Of a stretch of DNA of 64,000 bases, positions 58,908 to 64,000 are shown one piece after another (the stretch's first letter is position 1; every line of letters starts with the position of its first letter). Both the position numbers and the translations under genes were made by a program. The stretch is from positions 310,988 through 374,987 of the forward strand of contig NW_006763146.1 in NCBI RefSeq assembly GCF_000264905.1. The letters run 5' to 3'. The stretch is from Stereum hirsutum FP-91666 SS1. Lineage: Eukaryota > Basidiomycota > Agaricomycetes > Russulales > Stereaceae. The notes under the pieces are model-generated. The model saw nothing but the letters and a program-made list of their open reading frames with translations, did not search any database and was not told where the DNA came from.

Positions 58908-60159
58908 GATCGAGTCAATTCAAGACTGCGGGGACGACAAAGCTGGCAGAGTCTGTGAGGATGGCGGTTTGAAGAGGAAGAGCGTTCGAGCGCCAAGTCG
59001 AAACAAGGGGGTATTCGTTCACCACCGACGAAACTCGTTTTGAGAGTCTTTATAGCATCGTGATTCCGAAGAAAGAGACTGCGAGTCGATCGCAGCCGGT
59101 GTCAGGGTACTACAGCGTCCCCGTCGGGCGAAAATCGTAGATCGCCGGTAACCAGCGGATCGGACATGTCAGGGATTTGAGATCAAGCGAGACAGCCAAG
59201 GAGTGGAGAGATCTTTCGCTCGTCAAAGCAAAATAACGGTCGAGTCCAAGATGAGGTCATAGGAATGTTTCTCCGCGAAAAAAGAAAAAAGAACCACACC
59301 CAGACATGCTCGCGAACGTTCAAAAAACACTCCGAGAAAAATGGGCATGCAAGCAAATAGAGTTGGGTCTTCCATGAGGTCACGATTCCAAGAATACCTA
59401 GTATCGGCCAGCCTTTGGAAATAGAAACATCCGCACACTCCATGGTCAGGAACCCCAGATGTCACGACAGAAGAAGCAGTCGGACAAGCTCTGGCATGAT
59501 CTGGCCTCTGGCCAACGGCTGTATGATAAATGCGGGGAACGGTGAGGGGAGGAGCCGCAGGGAGCCGCATGAGATCTTCTAGGGTCTCCGTGGTCTTCTC
59601 CCCCTCGTTCCACATCGTCGACTGTAATTCAACGAATACGAAGACGTGCGCGGGGTAGGCTATCTTCGAACTAGGCTGCTGGTGAAGACATCGTTTTTGC
59701 TTATGGAGCTCGTCACCCACCACAAGCAACGCGATGAATACCCCCGCTAACGGTTACAGATTTGACAGACCACGCACACGGTCGGCCTTCGGTCTGTTGT
59801 GAGCCGTCGACCAGTCACGGCCGGCGGTCGCGCAAGGTTCGGACGGAAGACGTCGGAGCCTGAAAAAAAGTGAGCTCCGCGCGGCAAGCCACGCACTTGG
59901 ATTACGAGGCCAAACTTGTCCGTGTCAATCCAACCTTACTAATCTTATCGGAGCTTGATGGTACGTGAAAGACACTATTATAATCTCCGGCGTTCAAATA
60001 GCTAAGCTACTGAAGTGTTGAAGGCACAACTGGTTACGAGGCCAAAAACCTGAGTGCCTACCGCGGCATCACTACCTCGCAACTCGCTCGCAACTTCGAC
60101 TCGGATCCGAGTCGCCACACCGTTTTTCCAGAATCGTCGCGGTGTTCTGTGGATTGAGT
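58908..60159. other. Divergent intergenic region, DUF6534 gene / RecQ
   Basis: About 1.25 kb between divergent starts. A minus-strand open frame at 59223-59729 shows no family resemblance. No repeat, tRNA or TATA box was identified with confidence. Confidence 0.45.

Positions 60160-64000
<3,841 letters not shown>

Noticed and set aside
59223..59729. Minus-strand frame of 168 codons upstream of the DUF6534 gene
   Set aside because: No motif, no splice-consistent neighbours, and a start without support. Probably chance.

Overview
The window is nuclear DNA of a filamentous fungus, most likely a basidiomycete of the class Agaricomycetes. The genes are protein-coding units cut by many short introns (mostly about 50-60 nt, GT..AG). 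Intergenic spaces are short, tRNA-Asp and tRNA-Lys carry introns, and two genes encode the DUF6534-type membrane proteins that are expanded in mushroom-forming fungi. Exon joins were worked out by eye from splice signals, reading-frame continuity and family resemblance. No database search was possible.

Layout. 1-9.2 kb is gene-poor: one DUF6534-like membrane protein (2.4-4.8 kb), a weak ORF, a palindromic MITE-like element and a decayed tandem array of roughly 0.9-1.1 kb units (5.1-8.2 kb). 9.2-18.1 kb holds four minus-strand loci: a large low-complexity protein, a broken multi-pass membrane protein gene with a tRNA-Asp 3' half embedded in it, a PD-(D/E)XK-like (HsdR_N-like) protein, and a second low-complexity protein. 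18.6-23.2 kb has tRNA-Lys, a GOLPH3/Vps74 gene, tRNA-Asp and a DUF3445 (HRQ-type) oxidoreductase. 23.9-27.9 kb holds two tandem paralogues of a single-pass cell-surface protein with nearly identical exon structure. 28.5-30.0 kb is a short-chain dehydrogenase gene broken by two in-frame stops, one inside the catalytic YxxxK motif.

30.5-51.8 kb is a housekeeping block: a thymine/uracil mismatch DNA glycosylase (TDG/MUG type), BRR2 (U5 snRNP helicase), an E(z)/EZH2-type histone methyltransferase divergent from BRR2, a cupin, the CCAAT-binding subunit HAP3/NF-YB, tRNA-Ala and SEC31 (COPII coat). 51.8-64 kb holds a small secreted cysteine-rich protein with a clear TATA box, the GPN2 GTPase, a second DUF6534 gene followed by an ATGGG microsatellite, and a RecQ-family helicase that runs off the right edge.

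There is no gene cluster with a shared pathway. The genes divide into core functions (splicing, secretion, DNA repair, chromatin, transcription) and fungal-lineage families (DUF6534, surface proteins, PD-ExK-like protein, secreted protein). The least ordinary signals are the broken SDR, the tRNA half inside a decayed gene, the restriction-nuclease-like gene, and very small exons (4, 14 and 19 nt) that are needed to keep frame.
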